A stretch of 64,000 nucleotides of DNA from Pedobacter psychrotolerans (lineage in GTDB: Bacteria > Bacteroidota > Bacteroidia > Sphingobacteriales > Sphingobacteriaceae): assembly GCF_004340665.1 (NCBI RefSeq), contig NZ_SLWO01000008.1, forward strand, positions 62,001 through 126,000. The letters run 5' to 3'. Positions within the stretch are counted from its first letter, which is position 1; every line of letters starts with the position of its first letter. The notes under the pieces are model-generated. The model was not told the DNA's origin, did no database searches, and worked only from the letters and a program-made list of their open reading frames with translations. Of this stretch, positions 36,366-45,372 are shown in pieces. Both the position numbers and the translations under genes were made by a program.

Positions 36366-36896
36366 TCAGACCAGATTTTTTAATCCATCAAATATGCTTT
36401 CAAAGAATGTGGAGATATTTAAGCCCGAACTGTGATTGAAATACACAAAAACCAGAAATGCAATCACCACAAAAATGATGAGTTTTCTAAACGCAAAAGC
36501 AATAATGATCAGTGCAATTGGGATAATGAACAGCCATAAACTATTGATGGTGTATGGATTCAGGTCATTATCTTTTTTGTATACATATACGAGTTTGCTA
36601 TGTGTACCAAAATCATTTTGGTGTTTAATGTAAACAAAAGTAGATTTATCTATAGGCAGTGGTAATACCGCAATGCCATCATTAAATTTAAGAATTTGGG
36701 TAAAACCACTTACGCTAAAGGTATAGGTTCCATTAATGTTCTCATTCGGAACGTTAAGCGAATCGGCAGCTATGATGGCAAGCTTATTGTTTTTTATTAA
36801 ATTTTCCTTCACCAGGAAATTGTTAATGGTTGCGGTTTGTGCCGAGCTGATCAAAGCAACTAAACAGAGCGAGCAAAATAAGATAAATTGTTTCAT
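36366..36896 (-). CDS. Membrane protein of unknown function coupled to patatin
   Basis: A 176-residue protein with a signal peptide (to SSAQ, about residue 19), a beta-rich extracytoplasmic stretch, and two closely spaced helices near residues 122-138 and 140-158. Its ATG overlaps the last four bases of the patatin gene (36893-36896), indicating translational coupling. Nothing in it identifies a function; a role with the patatin-barrel protein is inferred from coupling only. Confidence 0.6.
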   Translation of the reverse strand: MKQFILFCSLCLVALISSAQTATINNFLVKENLIKNNKLAIIAADSLNVPNENINGTYTFSVSGFTQILKFNDGIAVLPLPIDKSTFVYIKHQNDFGTHSKLVYVYKKDNDLNPYTINSLWLFIIPIALIIIAFAFRKLIIFVVIAFLVFVYFNHSSGLNISTFFESIFDGLKNLV

Positions 36897-39211
36897 TCGA
36901 TAGAACGTTTATTGTAAATTAAATAACCGATATGCAATAATACACCATTTCTTTTAACTGCATCATTATATAAATTATAACTTAAGCTTACCGGGCCAAG
37001 TGGTGTATGATAAACTACCCCAGCTGTTGCAGCATAGCGAATTTTTGTAATGGCCTTTGCATAATCAACATCTTGTAAGCCAACACGTTCAAATTCTTTA
37101 TGTGGTAAAAATAAATAGGCTTCAGCTCTCAAATCAATATTCTTTTTTAGGCTGTAAATATTTTTAATCCCACCGGCGGCATAAGTGGTAGCCCTGAATC
37201 TATCCAGAAAAAGTGAACGGCTATCCTGCAGTGGGTAGAAAGCAGGGGAGACCAATAAAGTTGAATAATAATTGTTAAATAAGGGCTGATTTGAAATAAC
37301 ACCTTCTACAATGTAACCCAGTGTATATTTTTTCAGATGCAGAAAATAGTTCTCCTGTGTGATCTTAATACTCGCCCAATGATGCAATCGGCTCACTTCC
37401 GGTGGTTTAACATAGCCAATTGTATTGCGGAAGATGTTGCCAGGCGTATAGTTTTCTCTACCAGTGGTGTAATTGAAGCTTAAGGAAAAGTTTTGTCCAT
37501 TAGTGGCGTATTGTTTCCTGTTTAAAGAGTTTTTCTCCAGATTAAGTGAGCCTCTGAAGCCGTTAAAAATGGTTTGATCAAGTAAATCGCCCACAGCAAA
37601 AGTATTATTCGGGCTATAACGATCATTGTTATTGATAAAGGTTGAGTGCAGTACAATTTTCGTATTATAATTTAATGGAACGCCCATCATCAGATCTATT
37701 TTGCGGTCAGACTGTTCGATATAAATGGGTTGTGGATTTTCAATAAAAATCTGGCTGGTATTGTAAAAGTTCCAGTGATTATAAGTCATTTCTGCAGCCA
37801 GAAAAAGCGGCAACTTCGTTGGGTAATCCACCCGGCCGTTTAATTGTACAGATTCATAGAAGCGCCCAGAGTAGAAACTTGTTCCAAAGGTGTAAGCTTT
37901 ACGGTTTAAATAATTGTATTCTGCACCAAGAAAAACATTGCTGATAGGACGGGTAGATATGTTGCCGCCCAGTTCCATCTTAAAGCTCTTTTTGGGCTGA
38001 GCCACCACTTCAAAAGTATAACTGTCTGTAGCCGCCTGGTAAGATATTTTAGGATAAACGGTTTCGAAAGTTTGATCGGCAACTAATTTATAATACCCAC
38101 GCTTGATATCCTGCAGATTAAATGTAGGTTGATCGCTCTTAAATAAACGCTCAATATATTTTTTCTGCTGGTTATTTACGCCAGATACCGAGACGGTACT
38201 GAATTTAAAATCTGGTTTCTTTGAATTGAATATGGCTCTTTTCCGGGCCAGTTCTTCATCACTCACTCTTCTGCTAATTAATTTTTTTATTCGCGGCATA
38301 TCAGCCATCGTTGCATCATATCCTCTTTTAATAAGTTCTTTAACAGGAGCAAAATTAGTAGCGGTGAATTCGGCAAGTTCAGGTTGAATATAAATCCCAT
38401 TTTTGCCTATGGTGGTAGAATCTGATTTAGAAAGAAACATGTAAACCAAAAATCGGTTCATTAATCGATCGTCGGTATTTTTAGGATATTCATTATAAGT
38501 TTTGGAAGATACATTGGCACCAATCATATAATCAGGCTTGAATTCCTTTTCCATTACATCTGCCGGAAAATTGTTATACAAGCCACCATCAAAAACATAT
38601 TTTCCATCTAACTTAATGGGCCTGTAAATAATAGGAACCGTCATTGTAGCACGAACGGCTTCGGCTAAACTTCCTTTGCTTACGGTAATGCTCTTTTGAG
38701 AAAGCACGTCGGCCACCATACAGCGGTAAGGAATAAAAAGCTTATTAAAATCATCTTTAGATACAGCCGATGCCTGTGAAAAAAGTTCAAGAAAAGCAAA
38801 ATTTAAAGGAATATCATTAATCAGGTTGGAGCGAAAACTAAAATGGAAACCTGTATCTATGGCTACCTTAGCTGTAAGCATTGATGCATTTGGTGCATTT
38901 TTTTGAAAATAGTAAGTATAATCACTCGTATAACGGCCATTTACCCAGTTCTGAAAATCTTCACTTAAAGCTATTTTCTCAATTTCCAATGGTGAATAGC
39001 CTGCGGCATACATGGCACCAACAATGCCACCCATTGATGTTCCGGTAATATAATCTATCGGGATGTGGTTTTCTTCCAGTGCTTTTAAGGTGCCAATATG
39101 TGCTAAACCTTTTGCGCCACCACCACTAAAAACGAGGCCCACCTTTTGCGCATGCAATTGGGTATAGCATAGAACGAAGAGTATCAGCAAAATTCTTTTA
39201 ATAGCTACCAC
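36893..39211 (-). CDS. Patatin-like phospholipase with C-terminal outer-membrane barrel
   Basis: A 772-residue protein. After a signal peptide (to HAQ, residue 22) comes a patatin domain. The oxyanion loop is GGGAKGLAHIG, the nucleophile Ser59 is in GTSMGG, and the catalytic Asp is in DGGLYNNFP. Residues from about 330 hold a POTRA-like segment (FKFSTVSVSGVNNQQKKYIE), and about 400-772 are alternating barrel strands ending GVLLHIGYLIYNKRSIE. The layout matches type Vd autotransporter-like patatins such as PlpD, in which the barrel places the lipase at the cell surface. Activity on host or foreign membranes is known for some members; here it is inferred. Confidence 0.9.
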   Translation of the reverse strand: MVAIKRILLILFVLCYTQLHAQKVGLVFSGGGAKGLAHIGTLKALEENHIPIDYITGTSMGGIVGAMYAAGYSPLEIEKIALSEDFQNWVNGRYTSDYTYYFQKNAPNASMLTAKVAIDTGFHFSFRSNLINDIPLNFAFLELFSQASAVSKDDFNKLFIPYRCMVADVLSQKSITVSKGSLAEAVRATMTVPIIYRPIKLDGKYVFDGGLYNNFPADVMEKEFKPDYMIGANVSSKTYNEYPKNTDDRLMNRFLVYMFLSKSDSTTIGKNGIYIQPELAEFTATNFAPVKELIKRGYDATMADMPRIKKLISRRVSDEELARKRAIFNSKKPDFKFSTVSVSGVNNQQKKYIERLFKSDQPTFNLQDIKRGYYKLVADQTFETVYPKISYQAATDSYTFEVVAQPKKSFKMELGGNISTRPISNVFLGAEYNYLNRKAYTFGTSFYSGRFYESVQLNGRVDYPTKLPLFLAAEMTYNHWNFYNTSQIFIENPQPIYIEQSDRKIDLMMGVPLNYNTKIVLHSTFINNNDRYSPNNTFAVGDLLDQTIFNGFRGSLNLEKNSLNRKQYATNGQNFSLSFNYTTGRENYTPGNIFRNTIGYVKPPEVSRLHHWASIKITQENYFLHLKKYTLGYIVEGVISNQPLFNNYYSTLLVSPAFYPLQDSRSLFLDRFRATTYAAGGIKNIYSLKKNIDLRAEAYLFLPHKEFERVGLQDVDYAKAITKIRYAATAGVVYHTPLGPVSLSYNLYNDAVKRNGVLLHIGYLIYNKRSIE

Positions 39212-39239
39212 TCTTCTAAAATAAGATTTTCTTTTAAAA

Positions 39240-39713
39240 TTAATTCAATATGAATAGGTTATAAGTTAAAAATGATGCAAAACTTACCCAAAGGATGTAT
39301 GGGATAAACAGTAAGCCCGCCCATTTATCAATTTTATAGAACATCACTGCATTCAGAATGACTACTATAAGGAGCGCAATAATTTCTGCGAGTGCAAAAC
39401 CAATTTCATGCAGGTAAAAGAAAATAAAAGACCAGGCCAGGTTTAAAATAAGCTGAATGAAATATATCGCTACCGTTCTGGGAAAGTGCTGAACTTGATC
39501 GCGTTTTACCCAAACCAGGTAGGCTGCAATTCCAATTAGGATATAAAGGCTAGTCCAAACCGGAGCAAACAACCAGTTTGGCGGATTAAAAGAAGGCTTA
39601 TTTAATAATGGATACCAGGTTTTTACAGATTGGGCAGTGGCAAAACCACCAAGTGCACCAATACTTAAGGTAATAGCGATGCTTAAAATAAATGCTAAAG
39701 GCTTAAATCTCAT
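39240..39713 (-). CDS. tspO: TspO/MBR family protein
   Basis: A 157-residue, five-helix membrane protein. WYPLLNKPSFNPPNWLFAPV is the tryptophan/proline-rich TspO signature in loop 1, followed by WTSLYILIGIAAYLVW and NLAWSFIFF. TspO binds porphyrins and affects their handling and stress responses. It is separated from the patatin gene by 28 bases on the same strand. Confidence 0.93.
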   Translation of the reverse strand: MRFKPLAFILSIAITLSIGALGGFATAQSVKTWYPLLNKPSFNPPNWLFAPVWTSLYILIGIAAYLVWVKRDQVQHFPRTVAIYFIQLILNLAWSFIFFYLHEIGFALAEIIALLIVVILNAVMFYKIDKWAGLLFIPYILWVSFASFLTYNLFILN

Positions 39714-39758
39714 GGCATAAAATTAAGGTTAAACTTTGAGTTAAGGCTAAAAGGTTTT

Positions 39759-41108
39759 CTATCTACCAATGCCAGGAACAACTGGCAGGCTTTCATTATC
39801 TTCATTGCCAACACTTTGTACGGCAAATAAATAATTATCTTTACTGTACGGTAATGTTATTTTTGTTGCTGAGGTAAAGAATTTCTTTTCCCAAACCGGG
39901 CTACTGGTTTCGCGCATGAGAACATAGTAGCCTTTTACATTGCCATTTGCTGGCGCTTTCCAATATAATAGTGAAGCATTGCTCAGGTTTTTAACATCTA
40001 TTTTAGCTTCTATGGGTGCTGAAGGTGCCTTAGCCAAATTGGCTAAAACGGCAATATTAACACCTGTATTTTTTCTAAGGTATTCAAAATCCATAAATTC
40101 TTGTAAATCGCCATATCTGATGCCATTTTCAGTTCTTAAATCCTGATGTTGATGGTCGAAATTTTCATTCATTTCGGTGATTCTTACGGCAGTGAAACCA
40201 TTCTCTACAAAAGGAGTATGATCGCCACCTCTCAAAAAGCGGTCATTTCTGTAAATGAGTTTAACTTCTAGCTGATCTACATAGCGTTCGCCAACTTCCT
40301 TAACGTATCTGGCCAACTGACGGCTTTTGCCATCGTTTTCCAATCCAAACTGCCTGATGCTTTTTGCGCTTTTATCCAGTTCATAAGCAGGCAAGCCTTC
40401 ACTAAATACGCGCAACCTAGTATTATCTATAATTTGTGTTTCGCTGCTATTGTTGCTGCCAATCATATCGTTATTTAGCATGGCATCTACTTTCCAACCT
40501 TCTTTTTTAGCTTTATCTGCCATAAAACCAGAACCTAATAAAGATTGCTCTTCACCACTAACTGCTACAAAAATGATTGTTGAAGGGAATTTATACTGAC
40601 TCATGATTCTCGCTGCTTCTATTACACCTGCCACACCGCTACCATCATCATTTGCGCCTGGAGCATTGCTGGTTCTGTTCATTACATCTGTAACACGACT
40701 ATCTAAATGGCCGCTTACTACATAAACCCTTTTATCATTTGGATCAGTTCCTTTTAATATGGCAACAGCATTTCCCAATAGTGTAGGTTGGTCTACACGT
40801 TTTCCGTCTGGTTTAAAGGTGATCGTATCTAAATAAGCAGTAAGTCTGCCATCGCCTTGTTTTGCAAATTGATTAAACTTACCAACAACCCAATTTCTTG
40901 CTGCTCCAATTCCTTTCGTTTTACTTTTAATATCGCTTAAAGTGTTTCTGGTGCCAAAAGAAACCATTTTTGTGATATAAGATTTTAATGAATCCTGACT
41001 GACAGATTTGACCATTTGATCAATATCCTTATTTCGGCTAACAATAGTTTGCGCATGGATAGAAGTGATTAAAAAGGAAAATATTAATAGGGCGTAAGTC
41101 TTTTTCAT
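39759..41108 (-). CDS. Secreted M28 metallopeptidase
   Basis: A 449-residue protein with a signal peptide (to IHAQ, about residue 20). Zinc-ligand and catalytic motifs of M28 aminopeptidases appear in order: VSGHLDSR, NAPGANDDGSGVAGV (bridging Asp), VAVSGEEQSLLGS (catalytic Glu), NNDMIG and GGDHTPFVENGFTAVRI (last His). The final 90 residues (about 355-449) form a fibronectin-III-like domain (SNASLLYWKAPANGNVKGYY). It should be a periplasmic or secreted aminopeptidase. Monocistronic. Confidence 0.92.
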   Translation of the reverse strand: MKKTYALLIFSFLITSIHAQTIVSRNKDIDQMVKSVSQDSLKSYITKMVSFGTRNTLSDIKSKTKGIGAARNWVVGKFNQFAKQGDGRLTAYLDTITFKPDGKRVDQPTLLGNAVAILKGTDPNDKRVYVVSGHLDSRVTDVMNRTSNAPGANDDGSGVAGVIEAARIMSQYKFPSTIIFVAVSGEEQSLLGSGFMADKAKKEGWKVDAMLNNDMIGSNNSSETQIIDNTRLRVFSEGLPAYELDKSAKSIRQFGLENDGKSRQLARYVKEVGERYVDQLEVKLIYRNDRFLRGGDHTPFVENGFTAVRITEMNENFDHQHQDLRTENGIRYGDLQEFMDFEYLRKNTGVNIAVLANLAKAPSAPIEAKIDVKNLSNASLLYWKAPANGNVKGYYVLMRETSSPVWEKKFFTSATKITLPYSKDNYLFAVQSVGNEDNESLPVVPGIGR

Positions 41109-41192
41109 AGCTGGGTGATTGATGCGCTAAGATATTGAATGTTTAATCAATTTAAACTCGATCAGGACGAAATCATGTAACATTTTGAGCAT

Positions 41193-41223
41193 AAAAAAAG
41201 CTTCCTGATTTAAACCAGGAAGC
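41193..41223 (-). terminator. Terminator of the M16-like gene
   Basis: On the minus strand the eight-base stem GCTTCCTG/CAGGAAGC (41223-41216 and 41207-41200) with an eight-base loop is followed by seven T (41199-41193). It lies 20 bases after the stop of the gene at 41244-41870. Confidence 0.85.
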
Positions 41224-41243
41224 CTTTATTTTAAACGAATAAA

Positions 41244-41870
41244 TTATTTTGCTGTTGCAAAAGTTTCTTGCTTTTCAGCTTTTTTCCAGTTTCCAAAAGC
41301 TTTTTTTACGGCTGCTTTTGCGGTATCCATTTCAACGTTACCTGCAACTGTTAAAAATGTTTTTTCAGGTGAAATTTCATTATAAAAAGCAATCAAATCT
41401 GAAAGCGAAATTGCATTGATTGAATTTACATTCACCGTTTGATCGTAATCATAATCTTGTTTTTTTATGCTGGCCAGTAATGCAGCTTTGCCGCTATCAA
41501 ATGTTTTTTGATTGATATCAGCATGTTGAATGATGTTAGCCATTTCTGTTAATCCTTTTTCCAGTTGGGCATTATTTGTAGCTAATCGGCCACTGTTATC
41601 TTTAAATAAGATCTGATCATTTTTTGCAACGCTTTCATTTAATGTAGCATTAAGTAATTCTACGATACCATCTTTTTTATTTTGGAATGCTGTTGTATTT
41701 AAGGTAAAGCTAGAAAATGCGCCTTGAGATTTTTCATTTTCTGAAACGATAATTTTCATACCATTTTTTAGCGAATAATTAATAGGTTCACGCATGCCAT
41801 TTTGTGCATTACTGGCCAATGCTGAAAAAATAATGAACGAAAAGAGGGCAATTTTTTTGATAGTGATCAT
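41244..41870 (-). CDS. Short, probably inactive M16 (insulinase-like) protein
   Basis: A 208-residue secreted protein (signal peptide to NAQ, residue 23). The first part, INYSLKNGMKIIVSEN, is the typical M16 N-terminus, and the last part, LSDLIAFYNEISPEKTFLTV then AGNV and KKAFGNWKKAEKQ, is the typical end of an M16 domain. The catalytic HxxEH position reads ELLNA (in GIVELLNATLNES), so the zinc site is missing, and most of the middle is absent. It is intact, with its own terminator, so it looks like a maintained non-catalytic short form rather than a fresh deletion. About 70% sure of the family. Confidence 0.7.
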   Translation of the reverse strand: MITIKKIALFSFIIFSALASNAQNGMREPINYSLKNGMKIIVSENEKSQGAFSSFTLNTTAFQNKKDGIVELLNATLNESVAKNDQILFKDNSGRLATNNAQLEKGLTEMANIIQHADINQKTFDSGKAALLASIKKQDYDYDQTVNVNSINAISLSDLIAFYNEISPEKTFLTVAGNVEMDTAKAAVKKAFGNWKKAEKQETFATAK

Positions 41871-42629
41871 GTGTTTTGTTTTTTTATGTGTTATAAATTA
41901 TTGTTCATTCAACCTAAAATATAACCGAAAGCGCCAGATGGGCATATATTACTGTCGAACGGGCTTATATACGTGATTAAAATAGGCTCGGTTTTTTGAA
42001 AGGACAAGATTTATTCATTTTGTTCATTTTTATTTTAATATCATTGGTTTATTCATTTTATAAATTGTTTGTTACATTTAAAATATTAATAAACAGCCTT
42101 TTGTAAATAGCTGTTTATTGCCAATTGCATAAACGATTAGGAAAATTAATAAGCGGAGATTTGATAATTATTTACTGATTTAACACCCCGGTCTGCGACC
42201 ATGCATCTGATAGATGGAAATTATGATTGCCATTTCGTCCGATGCATTGGAGGGTGCCCGAAGGGTGATGTGATTAAGAAAAAGAAATACAACTGATGCT
42301 TCAATCTTAACCTTTTAGATTTAATTAAAACCTGTAACTCCTGAATGGTTTTTCAAGGTACATGGTGACTACATCAAATCATCATAAATGAATAATTTGA
42401 TGCGATCTATTCATTGTTAAAATCTGTTGAAGTTTTTGCTCTCGGTAACAGATCGTTTTTAGTTAAGGGATTAAGATTGACGCTGTGAGGGCAATACTTT
42501 TATTAGGTAAAACTATGTAAGTCTTTCTGAGGTTAATAAAGCAACACTTAGTATTAAATGAAGGTACTTTAAATTAATATTCAGAGAAGAATTAAATAAC
42601 GATATTAATGTCACCCTAATTTATCTAAA
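41871..42629. other. Large intergenic gap with a nested hairpin
   Basis: 759 bases between divergent genes, with no plausible coding frame. It is AT-rich except for about 42185-42275. That part folds as nested stems: outer ATGCATC/GATGCAT (42201-42207, 42241-42247) and inner ATGGAAAT/ATTGCCAT with one mismatch (42214-42221, 42226-42233) around a TATG loop. A separate perfect inverted repeat CATCAAAT/ATTTGATG lies at 42372-42379 and 42395-42402. A structured RNA or a leader of either flanking gene is possible; no known riboswitch was recognised. Confidence 0.45.
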
Positions 42630-43367
42630 ATGAATGCTCTAATCATTGAAGATGATGCTTATCATCAAAAAATAATCACCAGTTATTTAAGTGAATATGA
42701 TGTAACTACATGGATTGTAGAAGCATCTGAAGTTCTGAATCAGATCAAAAAAGGAAACTTTGATTTGATTTTTATCGCTATAAATGAATCAAAATTCGAC
42801 GGGTATAAAATTGTTCACTCCATTAGAAAAGTGTTAAAGTGTAATTTGCCTATTGTTGCACTTAGTGAACAGCATGTAGAAGAGATTAAAAAAAAATGTT
42901 TTAGCGCAGGAATGAATGCTGTTCTTTCAAAACCTGTTCATCGTGTGGAGATTGCTGCAATCATCACACAGTTCGCACCACTAATGATTAGATCTTCATA
43001 TACTGATTCAAAACTGGATCATTCATACGCCGTGATAGATTTAACTTATCTTAAAGATATTAGCAAAGGTGATGCAAAGTTTGAAAAAGAAATTACTGAA
43101 AAATTTCTAATATTTATTGATGAGCATCTAAAAGATTTAAAGCAGAACCTAACTTTAGGTTTTATTGATAAATTTAAAATGACCGCACACCAGGCGCTTT
43201 CTACTATTTATATTATGGGTTTAAATAACCTACTGGAGAAACCTTTGAAAGCGATTGAAAACGAAAATTTATCGAAAAGTGAGTTAGCAATAATATTGAA
43301 AGAGGTAGAAGATATTATCGTAATGGCAAAGGCTGATGCCAATAAATTTTTACAAACTTTAATTTAG
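42630..43367 (+). CDS. Receiver-like and HPt domain protein with a substituted phosphoacceptor
   Basis: A 245-residue protein. Residues 1-118 have the receiver fold (LIIEDDAYHQKI with the acidic pair, IVAL, and LSKPV with Lys101). The phosphoacceptor position at the end of strand 3 is Ala50: it reads FIAINESKFDGY where a receiver has an aspartate. Residues 140-245 form a helical HPt-like domain with a candidate phosphohistidine His187 in TAHQALSTIYIMG. So the first domain probably cannot be phosphorylated, while the second could relay phosphate. It overlaps the convergent hydrolase gene by 4 bases. No partner kinase is adjacent; kinases lie at 55-64 kb. Confidence 0.75.
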   Translation: MNALIIEDDAYHQKIITSYLSEYDVTTWIVEASEVLNQIKKGNFDLIFIAINESKFDGYKIVHSIRKVLKCNLPIVALSEQHVEEIKKKCFSAGMNAVLSKPVHRVEIAAIITQFAPLMIRSSYTDSKLDHSYAVIDLTYLKDISKGDAKFEKEITEKFLIFIDEHLKDLKQNLTLGFIDKFKMTAHQALSTIYIMGLNNLLEKPLKAIENENLSKSELAIILKEVEDIIVMAKADANKFLQTLI

Positions 43368-44224
43368 AATTTATCAAACAGATGGAGTGATTGTGCGCTA
43401 AATATTAATTTCAGAAATAAATTTTTAATTTCTTTTATGGTTTCTTCCGGTGCACAAATGTGAGGGTAATGGCCGGTAGCTTTCATCACCACCAAAAAAT
43501 TATCTGGTGTATATTCTTTAATGTATTCTACAACATTTAACGGCACCATGGGGTCATTCGCGGTAGACAAAGTGAGACTTGGAACTGATAATTCTTTTAA
43601 TTGTTCCCGGCAATCTACCTTGAAAGTGGCCATCGCAAAAGCCAGCGCAATACTTGGGTTGGTTTCTTCGAAGCACTCCAATAAAAACTCTTCCAATTCG
43701 GGTTTATCAGGGCAAGCCAGAACAGCTGGCGAAATTGATTTTGCCCAGCCTTTATAATCTTCGGCAATGTGGTTGAAAATTGTTTCTATATCCGCAGTAT
43801 CAAAACCACCAATATAATCGAGATCATTCACGTATTTTGGAGAAGGCCCAATAAAAACTAACTTCTTAAAAACCTCTGGCTTTTGTAGTGCAGCAAGCAT
43901 CCCGATCATGCTGCTTACTGAATGGCCGATGAAAATAATATCTTTAAGATCGAGTGCTTCTATAATATCAATTACATCACAGGCGTAACCTTCTAATGTG
44001 GCATATTTGTGGTAATCGTACTTGCTGATATCAGAATTTCCTGATCCTACGTAATCAAATAATATTACCTTATAATCTTTCAGAAATGCATCTGTAATAT
44101 ATTTCCACGTTGTTTGTGCACAACCAAAGCCATGTGCAAAAACAATGGTTTGAGTGCCTTCACCTAAAATTTTAACATTATTTCTAACCAGAATGGGATG
44201 TGCAGTTTTATGATTTAAATTCAT
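43364..44224 (-). CDS. Alpha/beta hydrolase, RsbQ-like
   Basis: I use the ATG at 44224 (286 residues), because related proteins begin shortly before ILVRNNVKILGEG. A longer frame from ATG 44263 or TTG 44314 adds an aromatic leader that may be spurious. Catalytic features are the oxyanion region FAHGFGCAQTTW, YVGSGNSD, the nucleophile Ser in GHSVSSMIGM, the acid Asp in STANDPMVPL and the final His in TGHYPH. The GHSVSSM and VGSGNSD strings match RsbQ, the energy-stress hydrolase needed by the PAS phosphatase RsbP in Bacillus. Whether it signals here is unknown. It converges on and overlaps the receiver/HPt gene. Confidence 0.82.
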   Translation of the reverse strand: MNLNHKTAHPILVRNNVKILGEGTQTIVFAHGFGCAQTTWKYITDAFLKDYKVILFDYVGSGNSDISKYDYHKYATLEGYACDVIDIIEALDLKDIIFIGHSVSSMIGMLAALQKPEVFKKLVFIGPSPKYVNDLDYIGGFDTADIETIFNHIAEDYKGWAKSISPAVLACPDKPELEEFLLECFEETNPSIALAFAMATFKVDCREQLKELSVPSLTLSTANDPMVPLNVVEYIKEYTPDNFLVVMKATGHYPHICAPEETIKEIKNLFLKLIFSAQSLHLFDKF

Positions 44225-44389
44225 TGGAGCGACAATATTTTTATGAAAGTATATATTGTTCATCCAAAAACAAAAAAAAAGAAATAATGAATAGAATGGT
44301 AACAAAACATGCAATAGTTATACCGCTTCTGTGCATAACGTATTGCATGTTTAATACTGTTTTGAAGATGGCATTAGTAGCCAGATTAA

Positions 44390-44920
44390 CTAATTTTTAA
44401 TTCTGATTTCTGTTCTTCTGTTTAAAGTTCTGCCTTCTTCATTATTATTGGTACTAATGGGTTCCTTTTCGCCATGGCCTACAATAGTAAAACGATCTGC
44501 ATTTAAACCTGCATTAACAAAATATGATTTAACAGCATTGGCGCGATCTACCGAAAGAGACATATTATGCTCAGGTGAGCCTTCAGCAGAAGAATGACCA
44601 TGTAATATAAACTGAGTGTTTGGCGCTTTTTTCATTTCTGCAACGGCTTTGTCTAAAATAGAAAAAGATGAAGTTTTTAATACGAAAGAATTAAACTCGA
44701 ACTGGATGTTATCCAGGTTGAAATTCGGTTTATCAGAAGGCGCTGCTTCTGGTTCTTTTTCGGGGGCAGGTGTTGGTTTTTTCTCTTCTACAGGTGGCTT
44801 TGGTTTAGCTACTGGTGCAGGTTCTGGTTTGGCTGCCAGTTTTTTTGTTTTGCATGAATAAATGCTTAATGTAGATAGTGCGATGAGTGTAGTTAATAAA
44901 ATGTTTTTGCTGATGTTCAT
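44390..44920 (-). CDS. OmpA-family peptidoglycan-associated lipoprotein
   Basis: A 176-residue protein with a signal peptide ending in a lipobox (SIYSC, about residue 23), a proline/lysine/glutamate-rich linker (residues 28-62, PVAKPKPPVEEKKPTPAPE) and an OmpA C-terminal domain (70-176). ILHGHSSAEGSPEHNMSLSV, RANAVKSYFVNAG and GRTLNRRTEIRI give the peptidoglycan-binding pattern. It should be anchored in the outer membrane by lipid and bind the cell wall. Monocistronic. Confidence 0.92.
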   Translation of the reverse strand: MNISKNILLTTLIALSTLSIYSCKTKKLAAKPEPAPVAKPKPPVEEKKPTPAPEKEPEAAPSDKPNFNLDNIQFEFNSFVLKTSSFSILDKAVAEMKKAPNTQFILHGHSSAEGSPEHNMSLSVDRANAVKSYFVNAGLNADRFTIVGHGEKEPISTNNNEEGRTLNRRTEIRIKN

Positions 44921-45130
44921 TTTTTTTTAGTTTTTGGGATGAAGTTTACTGTTCCAATCAAACATACAAAATTCCGATTATAGCTATAACGATTCTTTTT
45001 TAAAGAACTTATGTTGCCCAAAAATTGGATTTAAATTATCGATATCGGATTTACCTGGAAATGCAAGTATTAGCTTAAAAAACCGAAAGCCAATTTTTAA
45101 CGTATATTAAAACACTAAAACATAGAACCT

Positions 45131-45322
45131 ATGAAAGATTTCACTATCGCTGCATTATTGGGTGGCCCGGAAATGATTATCCTTGGCGTAGCCATATTAT
45201 TATTGTTTGGCGGAAAGAAAATTCCTGAACTAATGAAAGGCCTAGGCAAAGGAATTAAAGAATTTAAACAGGGCCAGCAAGATGAACCTATCCCAGCCCC
45301 AGTTACTGAAAAAACTAAATAA
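45131..45322 (+). CDS. tatA: Twin-arginine translocase subunit TatA/E
   Basis: A 63-residue protein with one membrane helix ([20 protein letters not shown]), the conserved phenylalanine-glycine hinge ([18 protein letters not shown]) and an amphipathic helix with an acidic C-tail. It forms the pore-type component of the Tat system that exports folded proteins. tatC is not adjacent. Confidence 0.93.
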   Translation: MKDFTIAALLGGPEMIILGVAILLLFGGKKIPELMKGLGKGIKEFKQGQQDEPIPAPVTEKTK

Positions 45323-45340
45323 ATTTTTACGATTATCTAC

Positions 45341-45372
45341 AAACCTTATAGGTTTTAAAACCTATGAGGTTT
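45341..45372 (+). terminator. Palindrome after tatA
   Basis: AAACCTTATAGGTTTT (45341-45356) and AAAACCTATGAGGTTT (45357-45372) form a sixteen-base palindrome with a single G-T wobble. It lies 18 bases after the tatA stop. The same sequence family recurs at 53603-53618, so it may be a repeat element doing the work of a terminator. Confidence 0.5.

Noticed and set aside
36893-39211. Patatin protein as a type VI lipase effector
   Set aside because: It has its own signal peptide and C-terminal outer-membrane barrel and is not next to VgrG, so self-display is more likely.
44200-44400. A 66-codon plus-strand frame in the gap between the hydrolase and OmpA genes
   Set aside because: Poor start context, overlaps the hydrolase N-terminus, and composition and hydrophobicity look like chance in AT-rich DNA.
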